From positions 1-64,000 of the forward strand of contig JAJTXY010000014.1 in NCBI GenBank assembly GCA_021463865.1: 64,000 nucleotides of DNA, in the 5' to 3' direction. The stretch comes from Anaerolineae bacterium. Lineage in GTDB: Bacteria; Chloroflexota; Anaerolineae; Aggregatilineales; J027. The first letter of the stretch is position 1. The number at the start of each line of letters is the position of its first letter. Position numbers and translations under genes: made by a program. The notes below the pieces were generated by a model. That model was not told the origin of the DNA and did not search any database. It worked only from the letters and a program-made list of their open reading frames with translations. Shown here piece after piece: positions 34,436 to 43,285 of this stretch.

Positions 34436-34915
34436 ATGGCTTCAAAAACAAAAACTCAAGCTCAACCGGCCCATCGTCGCAGTCGCCGTCCTGCCAAACA
34501 AAGTTTTTTCCAGAAGAATGCCAAGTGGCTCATTCCGGGTATCGGGGTGCTGCTATTGGTGATTATCGGTGCCGTCGTCCTGCTAGGCGATGGCAGCAAA
34601 TCCGGCAATCTAGACAGGGAAATCTCAGTCAAAGAAGCCGCCGAAATGCGCGATGATGGCGCGTTTATTCTGGATGTGCGCGAACCGGAAGAATGGGCCG
34701 ATTTTCATATCCCCGGCGCGACCCTCATCCCGCTTGGTGATCTTGCCAGCCGGGTAGATGAACTACCCAAAGACCAAGAGATTGTAGTGGTCTGTCGTTC
34801 CGGTAATCGCAGTCAAGAGGGGCGTGACATTTTGTTGGACGCGGGTTTTGATAAAGTGACCAGCATGGCGGGCGGCGTCACCGAATGGCGCTCGGCGGGG
34901 TATCCCATCGAATAA
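34436..34915 (+). CDS. membrane-anchored rhodanese
   Basis: A 159-residue protein. A basic N-terminus (about 1-30) and one membrane helix (about 32-52, WLIPGIGVLLLVIIGAVVLL) anchor a rhodanese domain, most likely outside the cytoplasm. The catalytic loop VVCRSGNRSQEG is intact, and ILDVREPEEWADFHIPGA and MAGGVTEWRSAGYPIE flank it. It starts five bases after the DUF302 stop and ends the operon. It could take or give sulfane sulfur at the outer face of the membrane. Confidence 0.92.
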   Translation: MASKTKTQAQPAHRRSRRPAKQSFFQKNAKWLIPGIGVLLLVIIGAVVLLGDGSKSGNLDREISVKEAAEMRDDGAFILDVREPEEWADFHIPGATLIPLGDLASRVDELPKDQEIVVVCRSGNRSQEGRDILLDAGFDKVTSMAGGVTEWRSAGYPIE

Positions 34916-34943
34916 GAGCCTCTGTCTCAACGGCAATCTTTAG

Positions 34944-34985
34944 AAAGGAGGGAGGGAATAGAACCCCTCCTTTTATTTTTTCAAA
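34944..34985 (+). terminator. terminator after the persulfide operon
   Basis: AAAGGAGGG and CCCTCCTTT form a 9-bp stem followed by TATTTTTT. Confidence 0.8.
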
Positions 34986-35033
34986 TAGAATATCTCTATC
35001 ACTTATTCTTGTTTTTGAGGGAGGTTTGGAACT

Positions 35034-36053
35034 ATGGCAAAAATTGGCATTGGGGTGATTGGTATTGGGCGCATGGGGCAGGTGTATGCCTCGCATGTTG
35101 CCAGTCAAATTGATGATGCACGATTGGTGGCGGTGGCGGATGCCTATGTTCCAATCCTTGAGGCGTTTACATCAAAAAATAGCAGTGTCAAAGGCTACGT
35201 GGATTATCATGATCTGCTGGCGGATCACGAGATTCAAGGAGTCATTGTTGCCACTTCGACCAGTACACACCGCGATGTTGTATTAGGAGCAGCAGCGGCA
35301 GGCAAGGCAATTTTCTGCGAAAAACCCACTGCGCTGACCCTTGCTGAGACGGATGAAATGCTCGCAGCGGTCAACCAAGCCGGGGTCATGTTTCAGGTTG
35401 GGTTTATGCGTCGCTTCGATAAGGCGTATGTCGAAGCACGCCGCCAGATTGATGCCGATGTCATTGGCGAGCCAATCGTAGTGCGCTCGATTGGGCGCGA
35501 CCCCTTCCGCACCAGCCTCGAATTTGCCAACCCCGCTGTTAGTGGTGGCTTGATTGTGGATATGGCAATTCACGACTTTGATATTATCCGATGGATGATG
35601 GGTGATGAAGTGGAACGGGTCTATACAGAAACCGCCAGTAAGGTTTATCCAGAGTTGGTTGAAGTCGGAGATGTGGACAACGCCATGATTAACGTCCGCT
35701 TCGGCAATGATGGCCTCGGCAATGTCGAGGTCAGTCGCACCGCAGGCTATGGCTATGATATTCGCTGTACGGTGGTCGGTACAAAAGGTACACTTGAGAT
35801 AGGTTATTTGCAGGAGACCCCGGTTTTAACATTGTCTAAAGAGGTTGGGGTACGGCATGATGTCGTTCCCTATTTCAAGGAACGCTTTGGCCCCGCCTAT
35901 ACCAAACAAATTGAACATTTCGCCGAATGCCTGCGTGAAGGAAAGCCACCCAAAGTATCTTCCGCCGATGCACGTGCTGCCTTACAAGCCGCTATCGCCG
36001 CCACTGTTTCACAACATGAACAGCGAATTGTCTACGTCAATGAGATTCAATAG
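35034..36053 (+). CDS. Gfo/Idh/MocA oxidoreductase, inositol 2-dehydrogenase-like
   Basis: A 339-residue NAD(P)-dependent dehydrogenase. The Rossmann motif GVIGIGRMG is at residues about 6-14, the E-K-P motif reads FCEKPTALTLAETDEM, and the catalytic-site segment is DMAIHDFDIIRWMMG. This pattern is closest to myo-inositol or scyllo-inositol dehydrogenases (IolG/IolX), but the family is broad and the substrate cannot be fixed. GGAGG precedes the start. It stands alone between terminators. Confidence 0.88.
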   Translation: MAKIGIGVIGIGRMGQVYASHVASQIDDARLVAVADAYVPILEAFTSKNSSVKGYVDYHDLLADHEIQGVIVATSTSTHRDVVLGAAAAGKAIFCEKPTALTLAETDEMLAAVNQAGVMFQVGFMRRFDKAYVEARRQIDADVIGEPIVVRSIGRDPFRTSLEFANPAVSGGLIVDMAIHDFDIIRWMMGDEVERVYTETASKVYPELVEVGDVDNAMINVRFGNDGLGNVEVSRTAGYGYDIRCTVVGTKGTLEIGYLQETPVLTLSKEVGVRHDVVPYFKERFGPAYTKQIEHFAECLREGKPPKVSSADARAALQAAIAATVSQHEQRIVYVNEIQ

Positions 36054-36070
36054 AACCTGAAAAATCATCC

Positions 36071-36100
36071 GAGGCGGTCAATATCACGCCGCCTCTGTTT
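36071..36100. terminator. shared terminator between convergent genes
   Basis: GAGGCGG and CCGCCTC form a 7-bp stem. A T-rich tail follows on the plus strand, and GATTTTT lies a few bases beyond it on the minus strand. Confidence 0.6.
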
Positions 36101-36103
36101 AGT

Positions 36104-37894
36104 TTATTCGGGTACATAATGTCCATACAACTGGGCATAGACCCCATGTCTCGCCAATAGCTCATCATGTTTGCCCACTTCCACAATCTGCCCGTTTTCC
36201 AAGACGATAATGCGATCCGCATTTTGCACCGTCGAAAGCCGATGGGCTACAACAAATGTGGTGCGATTTTTCATCAAGTGCTGTAGGGCCTCTTGGATGA
36301 GAGCTTCGGAGGTGGTATCCAGCGCCGAGGTTGCTTCATCCAATACTAGTACACGCGGGTTGCGGATGAGGGCGCGGGCAATGGCAATCCGTTGGCGCTG
36401 TCCCCCCGAAAGCCGTGCCCCATTTTCACCGATCAGGGTATCTAGCCCCTCCGGTAATTTTTCAATAAATTCGGCAAGGTTGGCGTCGTGAACGACCTGC
36501 CGCAATTGGGCGGGGTCATATTTGGAAATACCATAGGTGATGTTATCACGTACCGTGCCCTCAAACAGCACTGTTTCTTGTGGAACAAAAGCCAAAAAGC
36601 GGCGGTAGGTGCGTAAATCTAGCCCTTTCATATCCTGCCCATCCAAGATAATGCGGCCTTCACTGGGGCGCAGGAATCCAATGACCAGATTAAGCAGGGT
36701 TGTTTTGCCCGCGCCGGAATGCCCCACGATGGCGATGGTTTCACCGGGACGTACTTCCAGCGAAATATCCCTGACCGAATATTCCATGCTATCGGGGTAG
36801 GCGTAGTCCACATTTTCAAAACGGAAGTGCCCATGCAAGGCATGAACGACTTGTTTACCTTCGTTGTGTTCCATATCGGGTGCTTCAAGGATTTCACCCA
36901 ATGAATAGATGGACTCAAAACCACGTGTGATGTCTGGCAAAATGTTGGTAATCTGCATCACGGCATTGGTCAGACTGGTGAAATAGCCCGTCACCATGAT
37001 GACATCCCCAAGACTGACCGAGCCATAGTCGTAATAGGCCATGTACGCCGCCGACACCAAACACAGCAGTTCAAATAGGCGAAACACCACCCAAGAGGAT
37101 GCTCCAAAAATGGCGTTAATCGCATCCAGCCGGATACCCGTTGACCGCACCCGATACAAGCGTTCTTCCACCCGTCGCAGTTCTTCTTCTTCAAGGCCAT
37201 GTGCGCGGGTGATGGGGATCAGGTGAATCATTTCAATCAGGCTGGACGACATGCCTTCGACCTCGACGCGGAATTCTCGATTGCGCTGTTTTAGGACATT
37301 GCGCAATTTTTGAATGAGCAGGGCAGCGGCGGGTACGGTCAAAACGAAAAAGATCAGGAAAGCCGGGGCACGGATGGCGGTGACGACCAATGCGAAAATG
37401 AGGGTAAAAATGGCGGCGGGAATGGTGTGAAACACTAATGAGATGGTCTGTTGCAGTACCTCCACATCCCGCAGCATTTTGGTGTTGAGCCTACCGCTGC
37501 TCTGTTGGTGATAGAACTGGATAGAAAGCTGTTGCAAACGCCTTGCCACCGACGCTCGCAAGCGGGTTTCGATGTTGCGGGTGGCGGTGCTGAGGTTGAG
37601 CACAAATAGATAGTGGGTGGGGATGTTTTGCACAAAGATGAACAGCAAAATGGCTGAAAAAATCCACAAGCGAGAGATTGGTTGATGGTTCGCCACCACA
37701 TCAATCACACTGGCCGTCACGAGGGGCATGGCCCATACGCCGCTATGTTTGATGATGTACCAAATGACCGCTAACCCCAAACGCCTGCGCTCTTCCTGAA
37801 TAAGATGAAAAACGGTGCGGAGAGGTCGGCGCTGGCTATAGGGATAACTGAGCAGTCGGTCAACATCCCGACGAATATTGGTAGATTCAGGCAT
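36104..37894 (-). CDS. ABC exporter, fused permease and ATPase (MsbA/lipid-A-exporter type)
   Basis: A 596-residue half-transporter. Six membrane helices lie at about residues 40-320. The ATPase domain has Walker A VGHSGAGKTTLLNL, signature LSGGQRQRIAIARAL, Walker B VLVLDEATSALD and H-loop VVAHRLSTV. It would work as a homodimer exporting a lipid, peptide or drug. There are no companion genes, so the substrate is unknown. Confidence 0.92.
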   Translation of the reverse strand: MPESTNIRRDVDRLLSYPYSQRRPLRTVFHLIQEERRRLGLAVIWYIIKHSGVWAMPLVTASVIDVVANHQPISRLWIFSAILLFIFVQNIPTHYLFVLNLSTATRNIETRLRASVARRLQQLSIQFYHQQSSGRLNTKMLRDVEVLQQTISLVFHTIPAAIFTLIFALVVTAIRAPAFLIFFVLTVPAAALLIQKLRNVLKQRNREFRVEVEGMSSSLIEMIHLIPITRAHGLEEEELRRVEERLYRVRSTGIRLDAINAIFGASSWVVFRLFELLCLVSAAYMAYYDYGSVSLGDVIMVTGYFTSLTNAVMQITNILPDITRGFESIYSLGEILEAPDMEHNEGKQVVHALHGHFRFENVDYAYPDSMEYSVRDISLEVRPGETIAIVGHSGAGKTTLLNLVIGFLRPSEGRIILDGQDMKGLDLRTYRRFLAFVPQETVLFEGTVRDNITYGISKYDPAQLRQVVHDANLAEFIEKLPEGLDTLIGENGARLSGGQRQRIAIARALIRNPRVLVLDEATSALDTTSEALIQEALQHLMKNRTTFVVAHRLSTVQNADRIIVLENGQIVEVGKHDELLARHGVYAQLYGHYVPE

Positions 37895-38007
37895 ACTACT
37901 TCAACTACTCTAATCTTGAACGTATCGCTAATGCGGCTATCCATTTTCGCACGTATTACCCGCCCCCGGCATAGTCATTATTTACCAAAGGCGACTCAGC
38001 AAAAAAT

Positions 38008-38045
38008 AAAACCGCCCCTTCCGATGTTCAGAAGAAACGGTTTTT
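38008..38045. terminator. terminator hairpin in the tail-to-head gap after the M20 gene
   Basis: AAAACCG and CGGTTTT with an inner CTTC/GAAG pairing form a hairpin with T runs on either strand. It lies 19 bases past the peptidase stop, on the minus strand. Confidence 0.7.
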
Positions 38046-38063
38046 GCAGGCATGTTTTTTGCG

Positions 38064-39218
38064 CTATGCTTCGTCGGGCATCTTCCAATCCCGCAGTAGC
38101 GCCGCAATCAGGGCCGCACGACGTGGCAGGGTGCTAATAACAACATGCTCATGGAGGGCGTGCATCCCTTTACCTTCTGGCCCAAGTCCGTCAAGGGTCG
38201 TATAACCAGCCCCCGCCGTGAAATTGCCATCCGAACCCCCGCCGGAGAATTCTTCGCCAAATTTCAGCCCGATGCTTGCACCAATGCGTTGGGCTTGTTC
38301 AAACGCAGCAATCATCTTATCATCACGCTCCATTGGCAGGCGGTCAATGAACCCACGCACTTCCAATTTTGCCCCCGGCACGACGGGATCAAGCGCCTTG
38401 ACCTCATCATCAATGCGTTGGGCCTCGCTCGACTTGATGAAACGCACATCAATATACAACTCGGCTTCAGCAGGAATGACATTCATCGCTGTGCCGCCAC
38501 TCATTTGTGTCACCGAAACGGAAGTGCCATTGGGCAGGTCGTTCAATTCGTGCAGGCGAATGGCTTGATGGGCATTGTCAATAATCGCGTTGATGCCTGC
38601 TTCGGGGGCGTTGCCGGAATGGGCCGCCTTGCCTATTGAGCGTACCCAATAGCGTGAAATCCCTTTGCGGCAGGTCTTGACCGCCTCAGCTGAACCTGCT
38701 GGCTCTGTAACCAACACCAAACCCGTTTGTGAGGCCACTTCCATAATCAGGTCTTTGCTGTGGGCGCTGCCCGTTTCTTCGTCGGTTGTCACCAGCATCC
38801 AAATCGGACGGTTCGGCATCTGGCCCAGATTTCGCAAGCCGCGAATCGCTTCCAATGCACAGGTGATGCCACCCTTCATGTCGAGCGCACCCGGCCCATG
38901 CAGACGACCCTCTTCAATTTTCAGCAGCACATCTTTTTCCAGCGTGCCTTCACCCCATACGGTATCAATATGTACCAGAATCAGGATGGGTTTGCCGGGG
39001 GCGTTTTCGTTCCATTTTGCCAGTCGAATGTCGCCAGCTTCGGCACGCGGGTAGACGGTGACATCCGCCCCAAGCCCTTCCAAGACGCCACGCATGTAGG
39101 TACCGAGTCGGTCAACCAGTTCTTTGTTGCCTGTCGGTGATTCATACTTCACCAGATGTTGAAGCATTTCTACCATGTCATCCGTGCGTTGATTGAAATA
39201 ATTCAGTAAATCGGTCAT
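38064..39218 (-). CDS. M20-family metallopeptidase (carboxypeptidase G2-like)
   Basis: A 384-residue zinc peptidase or deacylase. Zinc-ligand segments are LVHIDTVWGEG (His and catalytic Asp), GPGALDMKGG (bridging Asp), VTTDEETGS (general base Glu and ligand Glu) and the late GMHALHEHV (His). The middle dimerisation domain is present (AAHSGNAPEAGINAI). No signal peptide is seen, unlike Pseudomonas CPG2. AGGAGT precedes the start. The substrate is probably a glutamate-conjugate or peptide, not settled by sequence. Confidence 0.92.
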   Translation of the reverse strand: MTDLLNYFNQRTDDMVEMLQHLVKYESPTGNKELVDRLGTYMRGVLEGLGADVTVYPRAEAGDIRLAKWNENAPGKPILILVHIDTVWGEGTLEKDVLLKIEEGRLHGPGALDMKGGITCALEAIRGLRNLGQMPNRPIWMLVTTDEETGSAHSKDLIMEVASQTGLVLVTEPAGSAEAVKTCRKGISRYWVRSIGKAAHSGNAPEAGINAIIDNAHQAIRLHELNDLPNGTSVSVTQMSGGTAMNVIPAEAELYIDVRFIKSSEAQRIDDEVKALDPVVPGAKLEVRGFIDRLPMERDDKMIAAFEQAQRIGASIGLKFGEEFSGGGSDGNFTAGAGYTTLDGLGPEGKGMHALHEHVVISTLPRRAALIAALLRDWKMPDEA

Positions 39219-39250
39219 CGAAATATTACTCCTGACGTGAATTCTATATG

Positions 39251-39278
39251 CAAAAAACGAGCCGGTTGTGTCCGGCCC
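39251..39278 (-). terminator. terminator after the Q/F-rich membrane protein
   Basis: On the minus strand GGGCCGG and CCGGCTC (one wobble) form a stem around ACACAA, followed by GTTTTTT. A second hairpin, ACGGCT/AGCCGT, lies at about 39299-39320, closer to the gene. Confidence 0.75.
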
Positions 39279-39328
39279 GCTACCAGCTAATTTAGGGGAC
39301 GGCTCCGAATGGGAAGCCGTTTAGAAAA

Positions 39329-40030
39329 TCAGTTGCCGGACGGTTTTAGGCCGCTTCCCAAAGGTGAGGTTGGCGAAACTTGATTGATGCTTTCAATGCA
39401 ACCAAAGAAATTGGCAATGGCCTCATTTTCGGAAGAGCTTGGCGTGCCATCGCGGTTAACGGTAAAGACAGCCTCATAGTCCACCGTGCCATCGCCATCT
39501 GGATCGTCTGCGTTAGACCACGAACCCGCTGGCCCCTTCATTTCGCCTTCAATCGTGACCGAATCGTTTTCGGTGTTAAAGGTTGTGAAATTGATGGTCA
39601 CGGCGCTGCCGTATTCTGCTTGATAAGCAAGGCTGAATAATTCTGCCTGCGAATCTTTACAAACAACGCTACCTGTTTGGTCAGCTTCCCCGTTGTTCGC
39701 TAGGCTAATCCATAGGAGCGCTGGCACGGCTGGACGGAAAGCAAATGCAAACGCACCGACACCGCCGACACAGCAGAGAAGACAGACGCCTACAAGGACA
39801 AGGATAATGCAACACGGCCCACGGCGACGACGGCGTTTGGGTTCTTCTTGCACAAAACCGCCGTAGGGTGCTTGACCAAAACCATAAGGCTGCTGCTGTC
39901 CGAATTGGGGCTGTTGGCCGAATTGAGGCTGACCAAAGGGCTGCTGTGGCTGCTGTCCAAACTGTGGTTGTTGTTGCTGCCCAAATGGGTCATTTGGATT
40001 ATTGGGGGGTGGAAAAGATTGCCCAGACAT
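39329..40030 (-). CDS. membrane protein with Q/F/P-rich low-complexity N-terminus, unknown function
   Basis: A 233-residue protein. Residues about 1-60 are low complexity with repeated F-G-Q-Q-P-Q units, followed by an arginine cluster (PKRRRRRGP). One membrane helix with several cysteines (about 70-98, CCIILVLVGVCLLCCVGG) then leads to an external domain of about 130 residues rich in acidic and small residues, with DDPDGDGTVDYE. The N-terminus is therefore cytoplasmic. I do not recognise the domain; the P/Q-rich head plus single helix resembles a common architecture of Chloroflexota and actinobacterial envelope proteins. Confidence 0.8.
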   Translation of the reverse strand: MSGQSFPPPNNPNDPFGQQQQPQFGQQPQQPFGQPQFGQQPQFGQQQPYGFGQAPYGGFVQEEPKRRRRRGPCCIILVLVGVCLLCCVGGVGAFAFAFRPAVPALLWISLANNGEADQTGSVVCKDSQAELFSLAYQAEYGSAVTINFTTFNTENDSVTIEGEMKGPAGSWSNADDPDGDGTVDYEAVFTVNRDGTPSSSENEAIANFFGCIESINQVSPTSPLGSGLKPSGN

Positions 40031-40131
40031 GGGTTATGTATAATCTCCGTTTATTTAGAACTTTAAATTCTGCTAAATCATCGCTGATTTTTCAAAATAT
40101 CGCAATTCTTGGGTGTTAGCTATTCTACCAA

Positions 40132-41601
40132 TTAAAACGGGCAAAGTTCCGTGACAGCATAAACCCGATTGGCATAGCCATAATTATTCAGAAAGGTCAC
40201 GACTTCTGGTCGTCCATTGGCAACCCCCAATGTCACTTGACAGGCAGTGGTCAGGTTGTTGCTGGCTCGAAAATCATTCATAAAGGCTAACCCCATAGAC
40301 GAATAACCTGTCCCCGGAGTTCCCTCTGGATTTTCGGCGACCAAGACTGCCAATATGGATTCGGCTCTGGCATTTTCGCGCAGTCGAGCATAGGTAATCA
40401 CCATCTTATAGGCGGCATAGGCACGCAGCATTTCACGTTCACCGGGGAGTGTCCACGCCAAGAGAGTTTCATCATCGCGGACACGGGTATAGTTCGTAAT
40501 CGCGGTGCGCCAACTGCTGACCCCAAAAGCAGCATCCGCATCATGTAGGGCATGGATGCGATAACGCGGCTCATCGGCGTTTCGCACTGCCAAGATATAG
40601 TTTTTGCCTGTCCAATCCCATACATCAATCTGGGCACGGGTGGGGCCAGAGGCGCTATCACTGAGCGGATTACTGCGGGCGGTTAATTCGAGGATGCCGT
40701 CGCCATCAATATCGAGTACCCCCAACCGACCATTGATTGCCACAATGGGAGCATTATTTAACGGCTCAAAAGCACCTGTAATGGGATTCCATGTCAAAAT
40801 TTGGCCTTCGCGGGTGCAGTAAGTTTGACCGCAGGATTGGACATCATAAACCAATTCGGCTTTGACATCACCATTCATATCCCCCACCCGATGCAAAATA
40901 GGCAGTGCCAAGCCGGGGCTGTTGGGGGTGGAATACAACAGACGATAACCGCCATTGTCACAGCCATAAACCAGCAACTGCCCTGAATTTAATGGTGAAT
41001 CGGGATTATAGGTGAAGGGATTAAAGAGCGTGATGAGCACCTCTTCAACGCCATCCCCGGTCAAATCCGTATTCGCCTGTACCACACCACCTGCGCCAGT
41101 AATTGCTCCCCAATTGCGAAGTTCGCTTTCCATCACCGCCGTTGGGCCACCATCACTCAGATAGGTTCCAATCGCCGCTGGAAATTCTGCGAAGGACAGG
41201 GGGCGCGGTTCGGGTACACGGCCACTCGGTTGTGGACAATTGTTGGGCTGGAAATTTGGGGCACTTGCCGGGGCAAGGGCCGTTTGGGTGGCGGCAACCA
41301 ATGTTTGCACAATCGCTGTCGCTGTTCCAACCGGCCCGATAATTTCGCCGGGATTATTCGGATTGGGTGTCCCGACTTGAGCAATCGCTTGACCTGTGGG
41401 AGAGACGAGCCAAACCGAAATCCGTCCGCCGGGGGTTGCTGTGCGAAAAACGACAGATGTTTGGGTGGGGTCGGGCCGTTCACCGATGCGGTCAAGGGTA
41501 TCGCAGGCAGCAATGATTGAGGCCAATGCCAATAACAATAGGGTCAGCCAGATAGAGGTGCGTTTTTTCGGGGAAGTTGGGTAAATGAATTTTCTGTCCA
41601 T
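40132..41601 (-). CDS. lipoprotein with FG-GAP-like repeats, unknown function
   Basis: A 489-residue predicted lipoprotein. A basic N-region and hydrophobic helix end in a lipobox-like ASIIAAC at about residue 33. A P/T/A-rich linker (about 45-125) leads to a region with repeated D-x-x-G-D-G-x-x-E segments (DLTGDGVEEVLI, VGDMNGDVKAEL, LDIDGDGILEL) like FG-GAP/VCBS beta-propeller calcium loops. The C-terminal third looks helical. The function is unknown. Confidence 0.8.
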   Translation of the reverse strand: MDRKFIYPTSPKKRTSIWLTLLLLALASIIAACDTLDRIGERPDPTQTSVVFRTATPGGRISVWLVSPTGQAIAQVGTPNPNNPGEIIGPVGTATAIVQTLVAATQTALAPASAPNFQPNNCPQPSGRVPEPRPLSFAEFPAAIGTYLSDGGPTAVMESELRNWGAITGAGGVVQANTDLTGDGVEEVLITLFNPFTYNPDSPLNSGQLLVYGCDNGGYRLLYSTPNSPGLALPILHRVGDMNGDVKAELVYDVQSCGQTYCTREGQILTWNPITGAFEPLNNAPIVAINGRLGVLDIDGDGILELTARSNPLSDSASGPTRAQIDVWDWTGKNYILAVRNADEPRYRIHALHDADAAFGVSSWRTAITNYTRVRDDETLLAWTLPGEREMLRAYAAYKMVITYARLRENARAESILAVLVAENPEGTPGTGYSSMGLAFMNDFRASNNLTTACQVTLGVANGRPEVVTFLNNYGYANRVYAVTELCPF

Positions 41602-41691
41602 GTGTTTCAGTATAGCGCAGAGAGGCGAAGGGAGGCGAATGTTACTTGACTAAATTTGAGAAAACGAAATGTCCCCACTCTTTCCAACCAC

Positions 41692-42240
41692 CTAGTTTTC
41701 AACCGTGTCGTTTTCCCCCACACTACCCAGTTCCAGTGATAACAACTGCTTGCTCTGCGGCAGATAATAGATTACCGCGCCTTCACCTTCTGGAATCGCT
41801 TCTAGAAGTCCCTTAGGCACATCAAAAAATTCTGACCCAATGCCGACGTACTGGCCCATCCGGCGGCCTTCGACTTTTTTCTCCAAAAAACCTTCAATAT
41901 GGGCAAGCTCACCTTTTAATAGTTCGTCATTGATTAACTGATACTGCCGCTGAATTTGCTTGGTGGTAAACCAACCACTGACACTGGCGATCAGTAACCC
42001 AACAATCAACACAAATAAGAAAATTTGCCAACCAAGCAATAAGCTAAAGAGCAAAAATGGCCCCAGCAATGCAAACATCAAACATCCCAACACCAGCCAA
42101 GCCGAGCGCAGTTGACCACGAATCCGAGCGATTTGCGTTTCACTAATCACCCCACGCCGATTGGCTTCAATATCGGCTTGTGTGATGTATAAATGTTTTT
42201 GCAAGGCTGCCATCAATTGATCTGACTGGGGTTTGGACAT
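41692..42240 (-). CDS. membrane protein with two adjacent helices, unknown function
   Basis: A 182-residue protein. After about 45 polar residues come two membrane helices (about 45-90, LVLGCLMFALLGPFLLFSLL and IFLFVLIVGLLIASV). A charged cytoplasmic domain follows, with VGIGSEFFDVP and a GEGAVIYYLPQSKQLLSLE ending that resembles small beta domains of stress-related membrane proteins. The start at 42240 has AGGTGA upstream; a longer reading from 42321 would overlap the divergent kelch gene. I do not recognise the family. Confidence 0.75.
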   Translation of the reverse strand: MSKPQSDQLMAALQKHLYITQADIEANRRGVISETQIARIRGQLRSAWLVLGCLMFALLGPFLLFSLLLGWQIFLFVLIVGLLIASVSGWFTTKQIQRQYQLINDELLKGELAHIEGFLEKKVEGRRMGQYVGIGSEFFDVPKGLLEAIPEGEGAVIYYLPQSKQLLSLELGSVGENDTVEN

Positions 42241-42320
42241 CGTTTCACCTGAACCCGAATTGCATATATGATGTGTATTGATGGGGGGATTATATCGAAT
42301 AAATTTGTGGAGGGATGGCA

Positions 42321-43265
42321 ATGCCGAAAATTCGATTCCTATTCATCATCGCCCTAAGTATGTTGGCCTATTTCCCACGGCCCAGTTATGGACAAGCGGA
42401 CTGGGAAGAAGTTCGTTCTATGCTCACCGCTCGTTCCGAAATGCCTGCTGCTGTCTTAGACAACAAGATTTATGTTCCCGGTGGTTTCGGTGGCCTCGAT
42501 ACATTTGAGGTCTATGATGCGGCGGCTGATACATGGGAAACGCTCGCACCCATGCCCGCAGGTCGTGACCATCTGATGGCAACCGCCTATGATGGCAAGA
42601 TATACGTATGCGGCGGCTTTGTGCGCTGGCAACCCCAATCTACCGCTTTTGTCTATGACCCCACCGCCAATGAATGGACAGCCCTTGCCGATATGCCAGA
42701 AAATCGTGCGGCGGGTGTCGCTGTCGTGGTGGATGACTTTATCTATGTTGTCGGCGGGGTATCGGATGATGAATCGGTTGCGCCGCCCCTTCTGCGCTAT
42801 GACCCTACTCAGGATGAATGGACGACCCTAGCCCCAACAAGTGTAGTACGCGATCACCTCGCCGCCGTTGTACTAGAAGGTCAAATCTGGGCCATTGGAG
42901 GACGGAGCACCGGAGTCGAGTACAACTCAGTTGAGATGTATGACCCCGAAACGGATACATGGGAAACCGGCCCATCGCTGAATGTTGCACGGGCCGGGTT
43001 CAACGCCACCGTCATGGATGGCAAAATTTATGCCGCCGGGGGTGAGGTTTTTGCGATATGCCCAAATGATGATTGCCCCCAAACCCTTGATACCGTTGAA
43101 GTTTATGACCCGGAAACGGAAACATGGGAAATTATCACCCAAATGCCTGTGGCCCTGCACGGGTTTCCCATCGCCAGTGTGGACGATGCCCTTTATGTAC
43201 TGGGTGGATCCAAAGAAGCAGGCGCAATTTTGAACGATGGGCGGGTGTTCGTTTATCGGCCCTAG
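42321..43265 (+). CDS. secreted kelch-repeat protein
   Basis: A 314-residue exported protein. A signal peptide (about 1-24, ending P-S-Y-G-Q) precedes about six kelch blades, each with a G-G pair and Y-D-P-x-x-x-x-W (examples KIYVPGGFGG, VYDPTANEWTAL, YDPETDTWETG, YDPETETWEI). It should fold as a beta-propeller outside the cell, for binding rather than catalysis. The ATG at 42321 has GGAGGG at six bases; the ATG at 42315 is too close to it. No partner is apparent. Confidence 0.88.
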   Translation: MPKIRFLFIIALSMLAYFPRPSYGQADWEEVRSMLTARSEMPAAVLDNKIYVPGGFGGLDTFEVYDAAADTWETLAPMPAGRDHLMATAYDGKIYVCGGFVRWQPQSTAFVYDPTANEWTALADMPENRAAGVAVVVDDFIYVVGGVSDDESVAPPLLRYDPTQDEWTTLAPTSVVRDHLAAVVLEGQIWAIGGRSTGVEYNSVEMYDPETDTWETGPSLNVARAGFNATVMDGKIYAAGGEVFAICPNDDCPQTLDTVEVYDPETETWEIITQMPVALHGFPIASVDDALYVLGGSKEAGAILNDGRVFVYRP

Positions 43266-43285
43266 CGGTGACTTTTTTGGCGAGT

